From NCBI GenBank assembly GCA_002327725.1, contig DCXP01000091.1, positions 2,133-46,064 of the forward strand: a stretch of DNA of 43,932 nucleotides, given 5' to 3'. A program made the translations under genes and the position numbers. Origin of the DNA: Proteobacteria bacterium UBA2133. Its GTDB lineage: Bacteria; Pseudomonadota; Gammaproteobacteria; Arenicellales; UBA868. Shown piece by piece: positions 7,715-16,472 of the stretch (the first letter of the stretch is position 1; each line of letters begins with the position of its first letter). A model generated the notes under the pieces. It was given only the letters and a program-made list of their open reading frames with translations. It was not told the origin of the DNA and did not search any database.

Positions 7715-8671
7715 TCAGCGTGGATGCATCAATCGCGGATTGGAGATAATCGAGACGATATCTGCCAGAAGATTCAAGAGGATATAGACCGCTGCAAACG
7801 TGATCGCACAGACCTGCACGACAGGAAGATCACGTTTCGAGACACTGTCCACCAATAACTGGCCAACACCGGGGTAGACGAACACGACTTCCACGATGAC
7901 TACCCCCACTACCAAATACGCAAGATTAAGGGCAATCACATTGACAATGGGGCCCCAGGCATTGGGCAGCGCGTGATAGAGAATGACCCGCATCGGCCGG
8001 GTACCCTTGAGGACTGCCATCTCAATATAGGGACTTGCGAGTAGATTAATAATGGCGGCACGTGTCATCCGCAACATATGCGCCACCACCACCAGCGTCA
8101 GGGTCAGTGCCGGCAGAATCGTCCTGAACAACTTCTCTCCAAAAGCGAGATCTTTACTGACGTTCGAGATTCCAGGAAAAATACCGATGTTGACTGAAAG
8201 GAAAAGAATCAGGATGTAAGCGACAAAAAACTCCGGAAACGAGATAGATGTCAGCGTCGTCAGGTTAACGACCCGGTCATAGATGCTGTCCCGGTACAGG
8301 GCGGCCAGAACACCGAGCAGTAACGCAAGCGGCACCGAGATCACTGCGGCAACACCTCCCAGAAAGAGGGTGTTCGAGAGCCTCGCCCCAAAAAAGTCCT
8401 CAATATCTCTCTTGTTCGCCAGGGACTGACCCATATCTCCCGTGAGAATTCCTTTCAGCCACTCAAGGTATCGAACGTGTGCGGGTCTATCCAAGCCGAT
8501 CTCGGCGCGGAAGGCCGCGACCGTCTCAGGGTTGGCCGACTGGCCAAGAATTGCCTGAGTGATATCCCCGGGGAGCAGTTCGACCGCAAATGCGATAATC
8601 ACCGAGACCGCAAATAAGGTCAGCAGCCCGAGACCCAGGCGTTGAAGAATGATCTTAGTCAGTGAGGACAC
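7715..8671 (-). CDS. Dipeptide/oligopeptide-type ABC transporter permease (DppB-like)
   Basis: A 318-residue inner-membrane permease. The N-terminal segment resembles DppB/OppB (LLPGDITQAILGQSA, about residues 33-47), followed by GLDRP and an EMAVLKGTRPMRVILYHALPN-type EAA loop. The start codon is GTG at 8671 with only a weak purine-rich site upstream. The gene is separated from the binding-protein gene by 186 bp holding an intrinsic terminator, so its expression probably depends on read-through or a separate promoter. It is paired with the DppC-like permease 11 bp downstream. Confidence 0.88.
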   Translation of the reverse strand: MSSLTKIILQRLGLGLLTLFAVSVIIAFAVELLPGDITQAILGQSANPETVAAFRAEIGLDRPAHVRYLEWLKGILTGDMGQSLANKRDIEDFFGARLSNTLFLGGVAAVISVPLALLLGVLAALYRDSIYDRVVNLTTLTSISFPEFFVAYILILFLSVNIGIFPGISNVSKDLAFGEKLFRTILPALTLTLVVVAHMLRMTRAAIINLLASPYIEMAVLKGTRPMRVILYHALPNAWGPIVNVIALNLAYLVVGVVIVEVVFVYPGVGQLLVDSVSKRDLPVVQVCAITFAAVYILLNLLADIVSIISNPRLMHPR

Positions 8672-8803
8672 AAATCCGATCCACGGGAGGCCTTGTTATC
8701 TTGAATCCAATACCAAAGGCAACCGTAGGTGAGAGCCCGGACGCCAGGACTGGATGATTTTACAGGCAAACCAACCATCCCGAGGCGGAGGCCATCCTGG
8801 AAT

Positions 8804-8833
8804 GGAAAAAGGCGGCTGCGCAGGCAGCCGCCT
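8804..8833 (-). terminator. Rho-independent terminator inside the ABC importer operon
   Basis: A perfect 10-bp stem pairs 8810-8819 with 8824-8833 across a 4-base loop. On the minus strand it is followed directly by a run of five T (8810-8806, the first T also closing the stem). It lies 25 bp after the binding-protein stop codon and before the permease genes. This layout usually yields more binding protein than permease. Confidence 0.85.
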
Positions 8834-8857
8834 CCCCTCACAACATCAACTCTTTAA

Positions 8858-10483
8858 TCAGCCGAACCACCACCGCTCAACGTTTTTGTGGCCGTCAAAC
8901 TCCCAGTTTGATGCTACGTTGGCGGACCGTTTCACCTTATCCGAACTGGCATGCCCGTATGCGGAGAAGATCGGGATAATCACGCTGCAGTTGTCGTGGA
9001 CGATCCGCTGCATTTCGATGTACATATCCCGCCGCTTGGCGCTATCGAGTTCCGCACGCGCCTGGGGCAGCAGCTCCTCGAAACGTGGGTTATTAAAGTA
9101 GGTTTCCGACCAGCCGGTATCGATGGCGTTCTTGGAATAGACCTGGCTGAACATCCAGTCTTCTGTCGGACGACCACCCCAGTAGGAGGCACACCATGGG
9201 TCCACCAGCCAGACATTAGACCAGTATCCATCGTCGGGTTTACGCACCACCTCAATATTAATCCCGGCTGCACGAGCGGTCTCTGAGAACAGCACGCAAG
9301 CATCGTCAGAGTTCTGGAAAGCCGTATCGGCCACCGAAATCTTGAGGTCCAGCGAAGAGTATCCCGACTGTTTCATGTAGTACTTGGCTTTGTCGAGATC
9401 ATATTCGCGTTGGGGAATTTCCTCGTTGGTCGCCCGGAACTGATTTGCCGGTCCAATCGGGATGTCGTTGCCCAACGACGCGTAGCCGAACCAGATCTTC
9501 TCCAGCCACTCCTGGCGGTCAATCGCGTACTTGAGCGCCATCACCACGTTATTGTCATCAAAAGGCGACACGTTGTTGAGCATCGGCAGTGTGCAATGCT
9601 GGTTACCGTTGGTGTAGAAGACCTCGATTCCGGGTCGTTCCCCAAGGCGGCTGGCGGTCGCCAAAGCCGGCGAGGAAATCACATCAAGCTCGTCGGACAT
9701 CAGGCCGTTTTCCCGCGCCCCGGTATCGGCAACAAACAGTGTCTCGATTGCGTCGAAGTGGGCTCTGCCACTCTTCCAGTAGTTGGGGTTACGGACCACG
9801 TAGGTACGCACGCCGGGGTCAAATGACTCCAGCTTGTAACCCGCCGTCCCGATCCCTGACTGGATATCAATCGTTCCATCGTCATTTTCTGGGCAAATAC
9901 CCAAATGGTAATCGGACATCAGGTACGGGAAGTCAGCATTAGCTCCTTCCAGGACCATCTTCACCTGGTTGTCGCCCTGCACCGTGATTTCAGTGATCTG
10001 TGAAACAATGCCCTTGGCGGCCGATTTGGTGTCTTCGCCCAGATGATGCTGGATCGACGCGACGACATCTTTCGATGTAAGTGACCGGCCATTATGGAAT
10101 TCCACGCCCTGCCGCAGATTGAATACCCAGGTCTTGGCGTCGGACGAATCCCACGACTCTGCAAGTTCCGGAACCAGCTGGTTATTCTCATCAATCTCGG
10201 TCAGATTGTTTCGCAACTGTCCCATACCGACATTGATCATGTATGAGTCCAGGAACGTTGCCGGATCAAGGCTGTCACTGGATGCGCCGCCGGTCAGGGC
10301 TTGCCGCAACGTCCCCCCCTGCTTTGGCGCAGCCATTGCGCTTTGCATATAAAGACCGGGCGCCATCGCGCCGAGTCCCATGGCGGAAACACGCGAGAGA
10401 AATTCGCGTCGGCTCATACTCCCCTTGGCCACTTTAGCTTGCAGGCGGCCCAGTTCTTTCTGTTGTCTGTCGTACATATCCAT
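8858..10483 (-). CDS. ABC transporter substrate-binding protein, family 5, Tat-exported
   Basis: A 541-residue periplasmic solute-binding protein of the DppA/OppA type. It has a twin-arginine signal (SRREFL at residues 24-29, hydrophobic stretch, AMA cleavage region near 49-51). The mature part has family hallmarks such as the LAESWDSSDAKTWVFNLRQG region and VEFHNGRSLTSKDVVASIQH. Tat export implies folding before secretion. Start at ATG 10483 is supported by GGAGGG 4 bases upstream. A shorter start at Met23 would still keep the RR motif. It is first in an operon with two permeases. The ligand is not determinable here. Confidence 0.9.
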   Translation of the reverse strand: MDMYDRQQKELGRLQAKVAKGSMSRREFLSRVSAMGLGAMAPGLYMQSAMAAPKQGGTLRQALTGGASSDSLDPATFLDSYMINVGMGQLRNNLTEIDENNQLVPELAESWDSSDAKTWVFNLRQGVEFHNGRSLTSKDVVASIQHHLGEDTKSAAKGIVSQITEITVQGDNQVKMVLEGANADFPYLMSDYHLGICPENDDGTIDIQSGIGTAGYKLESFDPGVRTYVVRNPNYWKSGRAHFDAIETLFVADTGARENGLMSDELDVISSPALATASRLGERPGIEVFYTNGNQHCTLPMLNNVSPFDDNNVVMALKYAIDRQEWLEKIWFGYASLGNDIPIGPANQFRATNEEIPQREYDLDKAKYYMKQSGYSSLDLKISVADTAFQNSDDACVLFSETARAAGINIEVVRKPDDGYWSNVWLVDPWCASYWGGRPTEDWMFSQVYSKNAIDTGWSETYFNNPRFEELLPQARAELDSAKRRDMYIEMQRIVHDNCSVIIPIFSAYGHASSDKVKRSANVASNWEFDGHKNVERWWFG

Positions 10484-10661
10484 TCACCCTCCGTATATGG
10501 ATCAATTCCTGTCGTTTTCAGGCAAGGCAATATATTCCCCTTGATCAGGGGCTGGAGACAAACTAACCCGCAAAATCCCTGCTGTCAACGAGGATTTCAG
10601 ATGGGCCAGAACGCCCCCGACCAGTGCGCGACAGCCCCCATCAATTATCCTGGATAAACAT
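10484..10661. other. Divergent spacer, no gene recognised
   Basis: Non-coding region between the binding-protein gene and the hydroxylase pseudogene. It should hold the promoter of the ABC operon. A short hairpin CCCCT/AGGGG lies at 10537-10551. No convincing promoter pair or operator was identified. Confidence 0.4.
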
Positions 10662-11055
10662 ATGGACAAGTCATCTCGAACCGCAGTTCCTGACGTCGGT
10701 GCCCCGATTCGAGTTCCGGCGATGTACTCCTGGCCGCCGAGGCCGCTCGCGGCTTTGCGATGGCTGCTGGGAGAATACCTGTTTCCCTGGGTATACCTGT
10801 TCGCCGCATTGGCGATTGTCTGCTGGCACTTCTTCACGCCGGATCTCCCATTCAGGATTTGAACAGATACAGCTTGGGAAACGTCTTCGTGTTGCGGCGG
10901 GGGATCCTTTTCATCAGGTGCATCACAAGTACTACGAGGTCAACTACGGAAACAAGCCGGCGCCGTTTGATAAACTCTTCGGCTCATGGCACGATGGCAC
11001 CGTCGAGGCCCAAGCCGCTTTCCGTCAGTGCCGCATCCGGGCACACCAAGCCTGA
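10662..11055 (+). pseudogene. Collapsed fatty acid hydroxylase / sterol desaturase family gene
   Basis: Two pieces of one family are seen in different frames. The N-terminal piece (10662-10862, 66 codons) has the family opening with PLAALRWLLGEYLFPW and a membrane segment, then hits a stop. A C-terminal piece in another frame (about 10865-11055) holds the HQVHHKYYEVNYGN and PAPFDKLFGSWHDG ending with the last histidine box. Intact members are roughly 300 or more residues. The middle, with the other di-iron histidine boxes, is missing, so the gene has lost an internal block and shifted frame. Both pieces are visible directly; the family call is from memory of the motifs. Confidence 0.75.
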
Positions 11056-11214
11056 GTGTCAGGACCGCACGAGTGGATGACCCTGGCACCCCGGATTAGT
11101 TCCGAAGATCTGTAGTCAGCCCGGGAACGGTGCGCGGCCGCCCTGGGGGCAATCGGCAGTGCCGAAGGCCAGACCCGACTCAACCTGGCGCCGCCCGCAT
11201 AAGGTCAGCCGTTG

Positions 11215-12147
11215 TCACTTCGGCGCCGCGCGGGCGAGTTGTCTCTGCGCGCTGTTGACCAGCCAGACACCAAAGACCGTAACAACCAGTGCGGCCCAGT
11301 GCCAAAGACTGTAGCGTTCACCAAAGGCCACCATGGCAATAGCGATGCCAAAGAACGTCACAAGATAAGCCACCTGGCTGAAATACACTGGGCCCGCTAT
11401 AAGGACCAGAACAAAGAAGAGCGTAAACGCCACTGCTGATACCACGCCGTGAAGGGCAATCAGGCCGTTGATCAGGGAGAATTCGCTCCACAGCGCAAAC
11501 CACTGGCCCGAGATCAGGGTCGCGAGCAGCAGCAATAACGCCGAGGCACACATCATCCCGTTGGCCCCGACCAGCGAGTCGATATCGGCCGGCCGAAATT
11601 TGGCGGTGAAGACGTTTCCTGCGGCGTAACCCAAGGGTGACAAAAAGGCCAGTATGAACCAGCCCACTGGCTGATCGGACGGCAGTCCATTTTCGGGCAG
11701 TACCACCAGCAGTGCCCCCAGGAGCCCAAGGCCGATCCCCGATGCCCGTTTGAGATTGGGCTGTTCCAGCGCGAAGACAAACGACAGGAAATAGGTCGCC
11801 AGCGGCACCATGGTCAACACCAGTGACATCGCGCCCACGCTGATGTAATTGAGGCACAAAAACATGTTGGCCGTGGGAAGTCCCGAGGTCAGGGTCCCGG
11901 CAATCAGAAAATACCCGATATGCCGGGCAGAAAGGGGAACACGCTGACGACGGACGATATTGGCCAGCGTCAGCAGTGCCGCACCAATCAGCACCGTCCA
12001 GAACGCATAGCCCAAAGGCGGCGTTTCGGAAAGGCCAATATATCTCGCCACGTTGGTGACCCCGCCCCAGAGCAGCCCGAGCGTTACCAGGATCATCAAC
12101 GGCAGCCAAGACTTGGCGAGAACGTGCTGTCCCGGCGATAAAGGCAC
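11215..12147 (-). CDS. DMT superfamily (EamA) transporter
   Basis: A 310-residue inner-membrane protein with about ten hydrophobic helices in two EamA repeats, the usual size of the family. Members export or import small metabolites such as amino acids, and the substrate cannot be told from sequence. Start is a GTG at 12147 with AGGAG 11 bases upstream. It lies 45 bp downstream of a second DMT gene on the same strand, so the two may be co-transcribed. The family marks are PPLGYAFWTVLIGAALLT near the N-terminus and a late YFSQVAYLVTFFGIAIAM segment. Confidence 0.85.
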   Translation of the reverse strand: MPLSPGQHVLAKSWLPLMILVTLGLLWGGVTNVARYIGLSETPPLGYAFWTVLIGAALLTLANIVRRQRVPLSARHIGYFLIAGTLTSGLPTANMFLCLNYISVGAMSLVLTMVPLATYFLSFVFALEQPNLKRASGIGLGLLGALLVVLPENGLPSDQPVGWFILAFLSPLGYAAGNVFTAKFRPADIDSLVGANGMMCASALLLLLATLISGQWFALWSEFSLINGLIALHGVVSAVAFTLFFVLVLIAGPVYFSQVAYLVTFFGIAIAMVAFGERYSLWHWAALVVTVFGVWLVNSAQRQLARAAPK

Positions 12148-12192
12148 GCTATCTATATCTCCTGTGTCTGCTGCCAGGCGGCAAACCAGGGG

Positions 12193-13095
12193 TTATTGGG
12201 TCTGGGTCGAGGTTTCATCGCGCAATAAAAGGGCCAGCGCCAGTACGGTGGCAAGCACGCCTGCCAATACCGCAGGAACGGGAAAACCATTTCCCAGTGC
12301 CGCTTCCCAGAGGATCACCCAGCTCGGGGTAAGGTAGGTATAGGCCATGACTTTAGCCGAAGGCAGGTGAAGCGTTGAATACTGCACCAGAAAAAACGAC
12401 ACCGCGCTCGCAAGTACCGCAAGATAGACGAGGGTCACCCACACCATCGGAGGCAAGGCGCTGTAATCGGTCGTCACAAGGTCACGGGCGCCGTAAATGA
12501 GCAGCATTACCAGCGCCCCCATGATGGTACCGAAGGTAAAGACGACCGGCGACTGCCCCCGGTTGAGCTTTCGGACCAGCGGGGTGTAAATCGCGTGCGC
12601 CACACAGCCAAAGAAGAAGATGGCCTCGCCGTGCCCGATTTCAAACGCGAGCAGCGCATCAAGCTCCGCCCTGAAGATCACCCAGACTGCGCCTGCCCCG
12701 CCAACACTGAGCGCCACAGCGACCCTGCCATTGACCCGTTGGGAAAGCAGCAGATAACCAAACACCGCACTCAGCGCCGGGGTCAGGGTAAAGACGGCCG
12801 AAGTCGATACTGCGGGGGCGGTCTTCAGGCCCTCGAACAGGAGCACAAAGTACGTCCCCATCAGGGCGCCCAAAAGCAGGTAGCGCCATGCCGATTCCAG
12901 ATCACGACGGGACACCCCGCAGGTACGCCAGGTCCAGACTGCCATCACCACCGCAGCGAGCAAAAACCGCAGCGCGGTCAGGGCAGCTGGACTGATATCG
13001 TTGGCAATGATATGACCCAGACTGAACGAGCCCGCCACCACTGCTGAAAAAAGCAGCATCGCGGCATGTGCCAGAATCGCAGAATAAGCAGTCAA
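12193..13095 (-). CDS. DMT superfamily (EamA) transporter
   Basis: A 300-residue inner-membrane protein with about ten hydrophobic segments and two EamA repeats (first repeat includes ISPAALTALRFLLAAVVMAV, second YLTPSWVILWEAALGNGFPV). The substrate is unknown. The open frame begins at a TTG (13095) with a weak ribosome site. Met13 (ATG) is an alternative start that would shorten the first helix. It is followed after 45 bp by another DMT gene. The two differ enough in sequence not to be a recent duplication. Confidence 0.83.
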   Translation of the reverse strand: MTAYSAILAHAAMLLFSAVVAGSFSLGHIIANDISPAALTALRFLLAAVVMAVWTWRTCGVSRRDLESAWRYLLLGALMGTYFVLLFEGLKTAPAVSTSAVFTLTPALSAVFGYLLLSQRVNGRVAVALSVGGAGAVWVIFRAELDALLAFEIGHGEAIFFFGCVAHAIYTPLVRKLNRGQSPVVFTFGTIMGALVMLLIYGARDLVTTDYSALPPMVWVTLVYLAVLASAVSFFLVQYSTLHLPSAKVMAYTYLTPSWVILWEAALGNGFPVPAVLAGVLATVLALALLLRDETSTQTQ

Positions 13096-13375
13096 TGATT
13101 ACACCCAGTGGGATGGTTATGTTGGTTCAGTTCCTATCACTGCATTTCACAGCCCACGAAAGGACAACAATGGCGCCTACCCTCTGTGCAAAGCCAACCC
13201 AGCCAGAGCCCGCCTCTGGCGCCACTGTCTGCAGCGAGACGGAGTATAGCGGTCTCAAAGCCGCCGACAGCCGCCTTCTTCAGGGAGTATTCTGGATACA
13301 CATGGTGACTCGGCTCAGTAAGCGCAAGTCGCGCCAAGCCACTCTTGCTGTCTTGGGTACACGATAATCCCCGCC

Positions 13376-14284
13376 ATGCTCTGGATTCCCGTTACCATCG
13401 CCGCGGCGTTTTTTCAGAATCTGCGCTCTGCGGTGCAGCGCCACCTCAAGTCAGAACTGACCGATCTTGGTGCAGCTTCGGTGCGCTTTCTGTACGCGCT
13501 TCCCTTTGCGCTGGTGTGGCTGGCGGTTGTCAGTTTGCTTTCCGAGTCTTCTTTGCCTGCCGTCAATTCGCGGTTTGCCACCTGGGTGATCGGTGGCGCC
13601 GTCGCGCAGATCGTCTTCACCTTCTTACTGATGTGGCTGTTCTCTCTTTCAAACTTCACAGTCGGTACTGCGCTATCGAAAACAGAAGTGGTGCAGGTCA
13701 TTCTGCTGGAAGCCCTGCTCCTTCACGAGAGCGTCTCAGGACGCGGCCTAGTCGCGATTCTGATCGCGTTTGTCGGCGTGATGGTGATGACGCTCGGCAG
13801 AAACCGGCTTTCACCATCAGCACTGCTCTTTGGGCTCAAGCAGAAAGTCACCCTGGTAGGCCTGGCCTGCGGCTTTGCGCTCGGTCTTGCAGCGGTGTTC
13901 TTTCGTGGAGCGATGCTCTCTCTTGAAGACGGCGGGATGCTGATGCGCTCCGCCTACACACTCGCCATAGCGACCACGATCCAGACCCTGATTCTGCTTG
14001 TGTGGCTGCGCGCCTTTCAGCCTGGACAGATCCAACGGACACTGACGCAGTGGCGCAGCTGTACCTTGGTCGGTTTCGCAGGCTGGGCCGCATCGATTTT
14101 CTGGTTCATGGCGTTTACGCTGACGCACGCCGCCTATGTGCGCGCACTGGGGCAGATCGAACTGATCTTTACGTTTTTGGTCTCGGTGGTGTTCTTTCGA
14201 GAGAAAGTCAGCCGGACCGAGATTTTCGGGGTCATCCTCTTAAGCGGCGCAATTGTGCTACTGGTCCTGGAAAGTACCCCCTGA
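13376..14284 (+). CDS. DMT superfamily (EamA) transporter
   Basis: A 302-residue inner-membrane protein with about ten hydrophobic helices. It is a third DMT transporter in a row, here on the plus strand and divergent from the other two across a 280-bp spacer in which I see no gene. The sequence (ALSKTEVVQVILLEALLLHE, late YVRALGQIELIFTFLVSVVF) places it in a different EamA subgroup from its neighbours. The substrate is unknown. The ATG start at 13376 has no strong Shine-Dalgarno. Confidence 0.85.
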   Translation: MLWIPVTIAAAFFQNLRSAVQRHLKSELTDLGAASVRFLYALPFALVWLAVVSLLSESSLPAVNSRFATWVIGGAVAQIVFTFLLMWLFSLSNFTVGTALSKTEVVQVILLEALLLHESVSGRGLVAILIAFVGVMVMTLGRNRLSPSALLFGLKQKVTLVGLACGFALGLAAVFFRGAMLSLEDGGMLMRSAYTLAIATTIQTLILLVWLRAFQPGQIQRTLTQWRSCTLVGFAGWAASIFWFMAFTLTHAAYVRALGQIELIFTFLVSVVFFREKVSRTEIFGVILLSGAIVLLVLESTP

Positions 14285-14317
14285 GTTTCCCCGGGGCTCA
14301 TCAGGCTGAACCTGCGC

Positions 14318-15043
14318 TCAGACGGCTTTGGCCTCGGAAACGGGCAGTAGATAGTTGTCCAGGAAGTGATCCAGCCATCCGCGGGCGTCACCCGCACAAC
14401 ACGAGTGGCTGGTCAGCTGCTCTGCATGAGGCTGTGCACCGGGAAGGCGCAGTTTGGGACTGCCCCGCTCTGAAGTGCACCAGTGATTGACCATATCCCG
14501 GGTGATTTCGGGATGGAATTCGATTCCAAAAACATGGTCCGCATATGAAAATGCCTGACCTGAAAACGAGTCGCTTTGCGCCAGATGGGTCGCCCCCGCG
14601 GGCACCTCAAAGGTTTCCGAGTGCCACTGGTAGAAGGTAGTCTGCTGCGGCAGGAAGGCTGTCCCCTGCGCCGTGGGGGAGACCGGCCAGTAGCCGATTT
14701 CCACAATCCCGTCTCCGCGCGGTCCGACTTTTGCACCGAGCACACGTGCCAACTGCTGGGCGCCGAGACAGATACCGAGCAGCGGAATCTTTGATGGAAG
14801 CGCCGTTGTTTCCAGCCAGTCGAGTTCAGCCCGGATACCGGTAACATGGTCGTCGGTAGCGCTTTGCGGCCCGCCGAAAACAATCACCGCGTCATAGCGT
14901 GAAAGATTCCGGGGCAGCTCATCCCCAAAGCAGGGGCAGTGCTGATCCAGCGAATATCCCCGCCGGGAGAGGTTTCTCCCAAGAAAACCTGGCGTTGAGT
15001 TCTCCTGGTGAACCACCGTCAGTATCTGCGGGCGAGATTTCAT
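14318..15043 (-). CDS. Class I glutamine amidotransferase (GATase1-like)
   Basis: 241 residues from the ATG at 15043. A TTG three codons upstream would give a slightly longer protein. The triad is complete: C92 in GICLGAQ, and H177 and E179 in EFHPE. The FGGPQ oxyanion-side loop lies near residues 56-60. Stand-alone members hydrolyse glutamine or gamma-glutamyl compounds (GuaA glutaminase-like, or GGP peptidase-like). No synthetase domain or partner gene lies nearby, so the acceptor is unknown. It is convergent with the DMT transporter gene, 33 bp away. Confidence 0.85.
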   Translation of the reverse strand: MKSRPQILTVVHQENSTPGFLGRNLSRRGYSLDQHCPCFGDELPRNLSRYDAVIVFGGPQSATDDHVTGIRAELDWLETTALPSKIPLLGICLGAQQLARVLGAKVGPRGDGIVEIGYWPVSPTAQGTAFLPQQTTFYQWHSETFEVPAGATHLAQSDSFSGQAFSYADHVFGIEFHPEITRDMVNHWCTSERGSPKLRLPGAQPHAEQLTSHSCCAGDARGWLDHFLDNYLLPVSEAKAV

Positions 15044-15166
15044 GGACCACAAAGGCTAATAAGAACAAGCGGCTGATTGTAGTTCAGAACCTGACACCTG
15101 GCCTATCTCCCAAAGCGCATCGGGATGATCTGGTGTGATCAAGAACTAGACAGGGTTTGAAAATAA

Positions 15167-15182
15167 CTGTATATATGAACAG
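15167..15182 (+). promoter_or_regulatory. LexA operator (SOS box) upstream of lexA-imuA-imuB
   Basis: CTGTATATATGAACAG matches the CTGT-N8-ACAG SOS box with an AT-rich core. It lies 46 bp before the lexA start. A TTGAAA at 15157-15162 may be the -35 element, so bound LexA would cover the promoter. This implies self-repression of lexA and DNA-damage induction of the cassette. Confidence 0.85.
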
Positions 15183-15228
15183 TATCCAGAAAAAATCTGC
15201 CAGAGCCTCCCCAACTCCAGAGATTCTC

Positions 15229-15834
15229 ATGAACAGACCTCTTACCGCACGGCAATTACAAGTGCTTGAATGCATTCAGGCCTTTGTCGATACCACTGGT
15301 ATGCCGCCGACCCGCGCCGAAATTGCCAGGCAACTGGGTTTTCGCTCGGCCAATGCGGCCGAAGAGCACCTGCGGGCACTGGCACGCAAAGGCGCTATCG
15401 AACTTCGGTCTGGGGCATCCCGGGGTATACGGTTGCTGGCGCCGTCCGGGGTGCCCGTGATTGGTGAAGTGGCCGCCGGAAACCCGATTCTGGCTACTGA
15501 ACACATCGAAGACCATTATCCCCTGCCGCCCAGGCTGTTCCGTCCCCGGGCTCACTACCTGCTGAGGGTGCGCGGCATGAGCATGCGCGATGCCGGCATT
15601 CTCAACCGTGACCTGCTGGCTGTGCACCGCGCCCGGGAGGCCACCAATAAGCAGATTGTGGTAGCCCGGCTGGAGGACGAAGTGACGGTCAAGGAATTCC
15701 GGCGTCGGGGAAATATCGTTACCCTGCTTCCCAGAAATCCCGACTTCGATCCTGTACGAATTGACCTGCGTCAGCAGTCCCTGGCCATTGAGGGGATTGG
15801 CGTAGGCGTGATACGAAACGATCCTCTGCCATGA
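15229..15834 (+). CDS. lexA: LexA repressor of the imuAB cassette
   Basis: A 201-residue LexA, the normal length. It has a winged-helix DNA-binding domain (about 1-65; MPPTRAEIARQLGFRSANAAEEHL). The Ala83-Gly84 cleavage bond lies in EVAAGNP. Ser118 in RGMSMRDAGI and Lys155 in EVTVKEF form the self-cleavage dyad. RecA filaments on single-stranded DNA trigger cleavage and derepress the SOS genes. The start was set at ATG 15229 because homology begins MNRPLTARQ; an upstream in-frame extension overlaps the operator. Its stop overlaps the imuA start by 4 bp. It may be a second, cassette-specific LexA, as in lexA2-imuA-imuB cassettes of other proteobacteria. Confidence 0.92.
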   Translation: MNRPLTARQLQVLECIQAFVDTTGMPPTRAEIARQLGFRSANAAEEHLRALARKGAIELRSGASRGIRLLAPSGVPVIGEVAAGNPILATEHIEDHYPLPPRLFRPRAHYLLRVRGMSMRDAGILNRDLLAVHRAREATNKQIVVARLEDEVTVKEFRRRGNIVTLLPRNPDFDPVRIDLRQQSLAIEGIGVGVIRNDPLP

Positions 15835-16472
15835 GCCTGGAATCCTGCCTGCAACGGCGGGATATCTGGCGCGGCAGAAAAGCAGTCCGGCCAGGGGACG
15901 CTGTCGCAACCGGTTTCGCCGTCCTTGACCGACATCTGCCCGGCGGCGGATGGCCCCAGCATGCCCTGACTGAAATCCTGGTAGAAGATATCACCTACAG
16001 CCCGCTGTGGCTGCTGATGCCGGCCCTTGGCGAAATCATGCCTGCACGTCCCTGGCAGACCTGGATTGCGCCGCCTGCCATACCCTACCCGCCCGGGCTG
16101 AGCCAGAACGGTCTGGACCTGTCGAAAATCCTGATGATCAGTACAACTGACCGGGCAGATATCCTGTGGTCGGCAGAGCAGGCATTACGCTCACGTGCAT
16201 GCAGCGCTGTGCTGTGCTGGCCGGGCAGGCTGCCTCAGTCCGCCATACGGCGGCTGCAACTTGCTGCCGAATACGGGGGCGGGCTGGGTATCTGCTTTCA
16301 GGATGAAAGCGCCCTTAATACCCACAGCATGGCTGCACTGAAGCTGCACTGCCGAAATACCGGCGATGGCGTGCGTGTCGACCTGATCAAGTGCCGCGGC
16401 GGCCCATTGCGCCAGAATCTGACGGTACAGCATCCCTCCTTCAGTATCACGACAAAAAAGGGATCAGGCTAA
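15831..16472 (+). CDS. imuA: ImuA, translesion synthesis accessory protein
   Basis: A 213-residue RecA/SulA-like protein of the ImuA family. The N-terminal pattern (ATGFAVLDRHLPGGGWPQHALTEIL, about residues 26-50) is typical. The later segment ILMISTTDRADILWSAEQAL resembles the RecA-fold core. ImuA works with ImuB and the polymerase DnaE2 (ImuC) in damage-induced mutagenesis. The gene overlaps lexA by 4 bp and imuB by 1 bp, so it is translated from the LexA-controlled message. A complete Walker A is not evident, as is usual for this family. Confidence 0.85.
   Translation: MSLESCLQRRDIWRGRKAVRPGDAVATGFAVLDRHLPGGGWPQHALTEILVEDITYSPLWLLMPALGEIMPARPWQTWIAPPAIPYPPGLSQNGLDLSKILMISTTDRADILWSAEQALRSRACSAVLCWPGRLPQSAIRRLQLAAEYGGGLGICFQDESALNTHSMAALKLHCRNTGDGVRVDLIKCRGGPLRQNLTVQHPSFSITTKKGSG

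Noticed and set aside
10537..10551. CCCCT/AGGGG hairpin upstream of the binding-protein gene
   Set aside because: Five base pairs with no T run; could be an operator but nothing supports it.
11056..11214. Short frame ending AIGSAEGQTRLNLAPPA before the DMT gene, perhaps another gene remnant
   Set aside because: It is broken by a stop and too short to match any family that I recognise.
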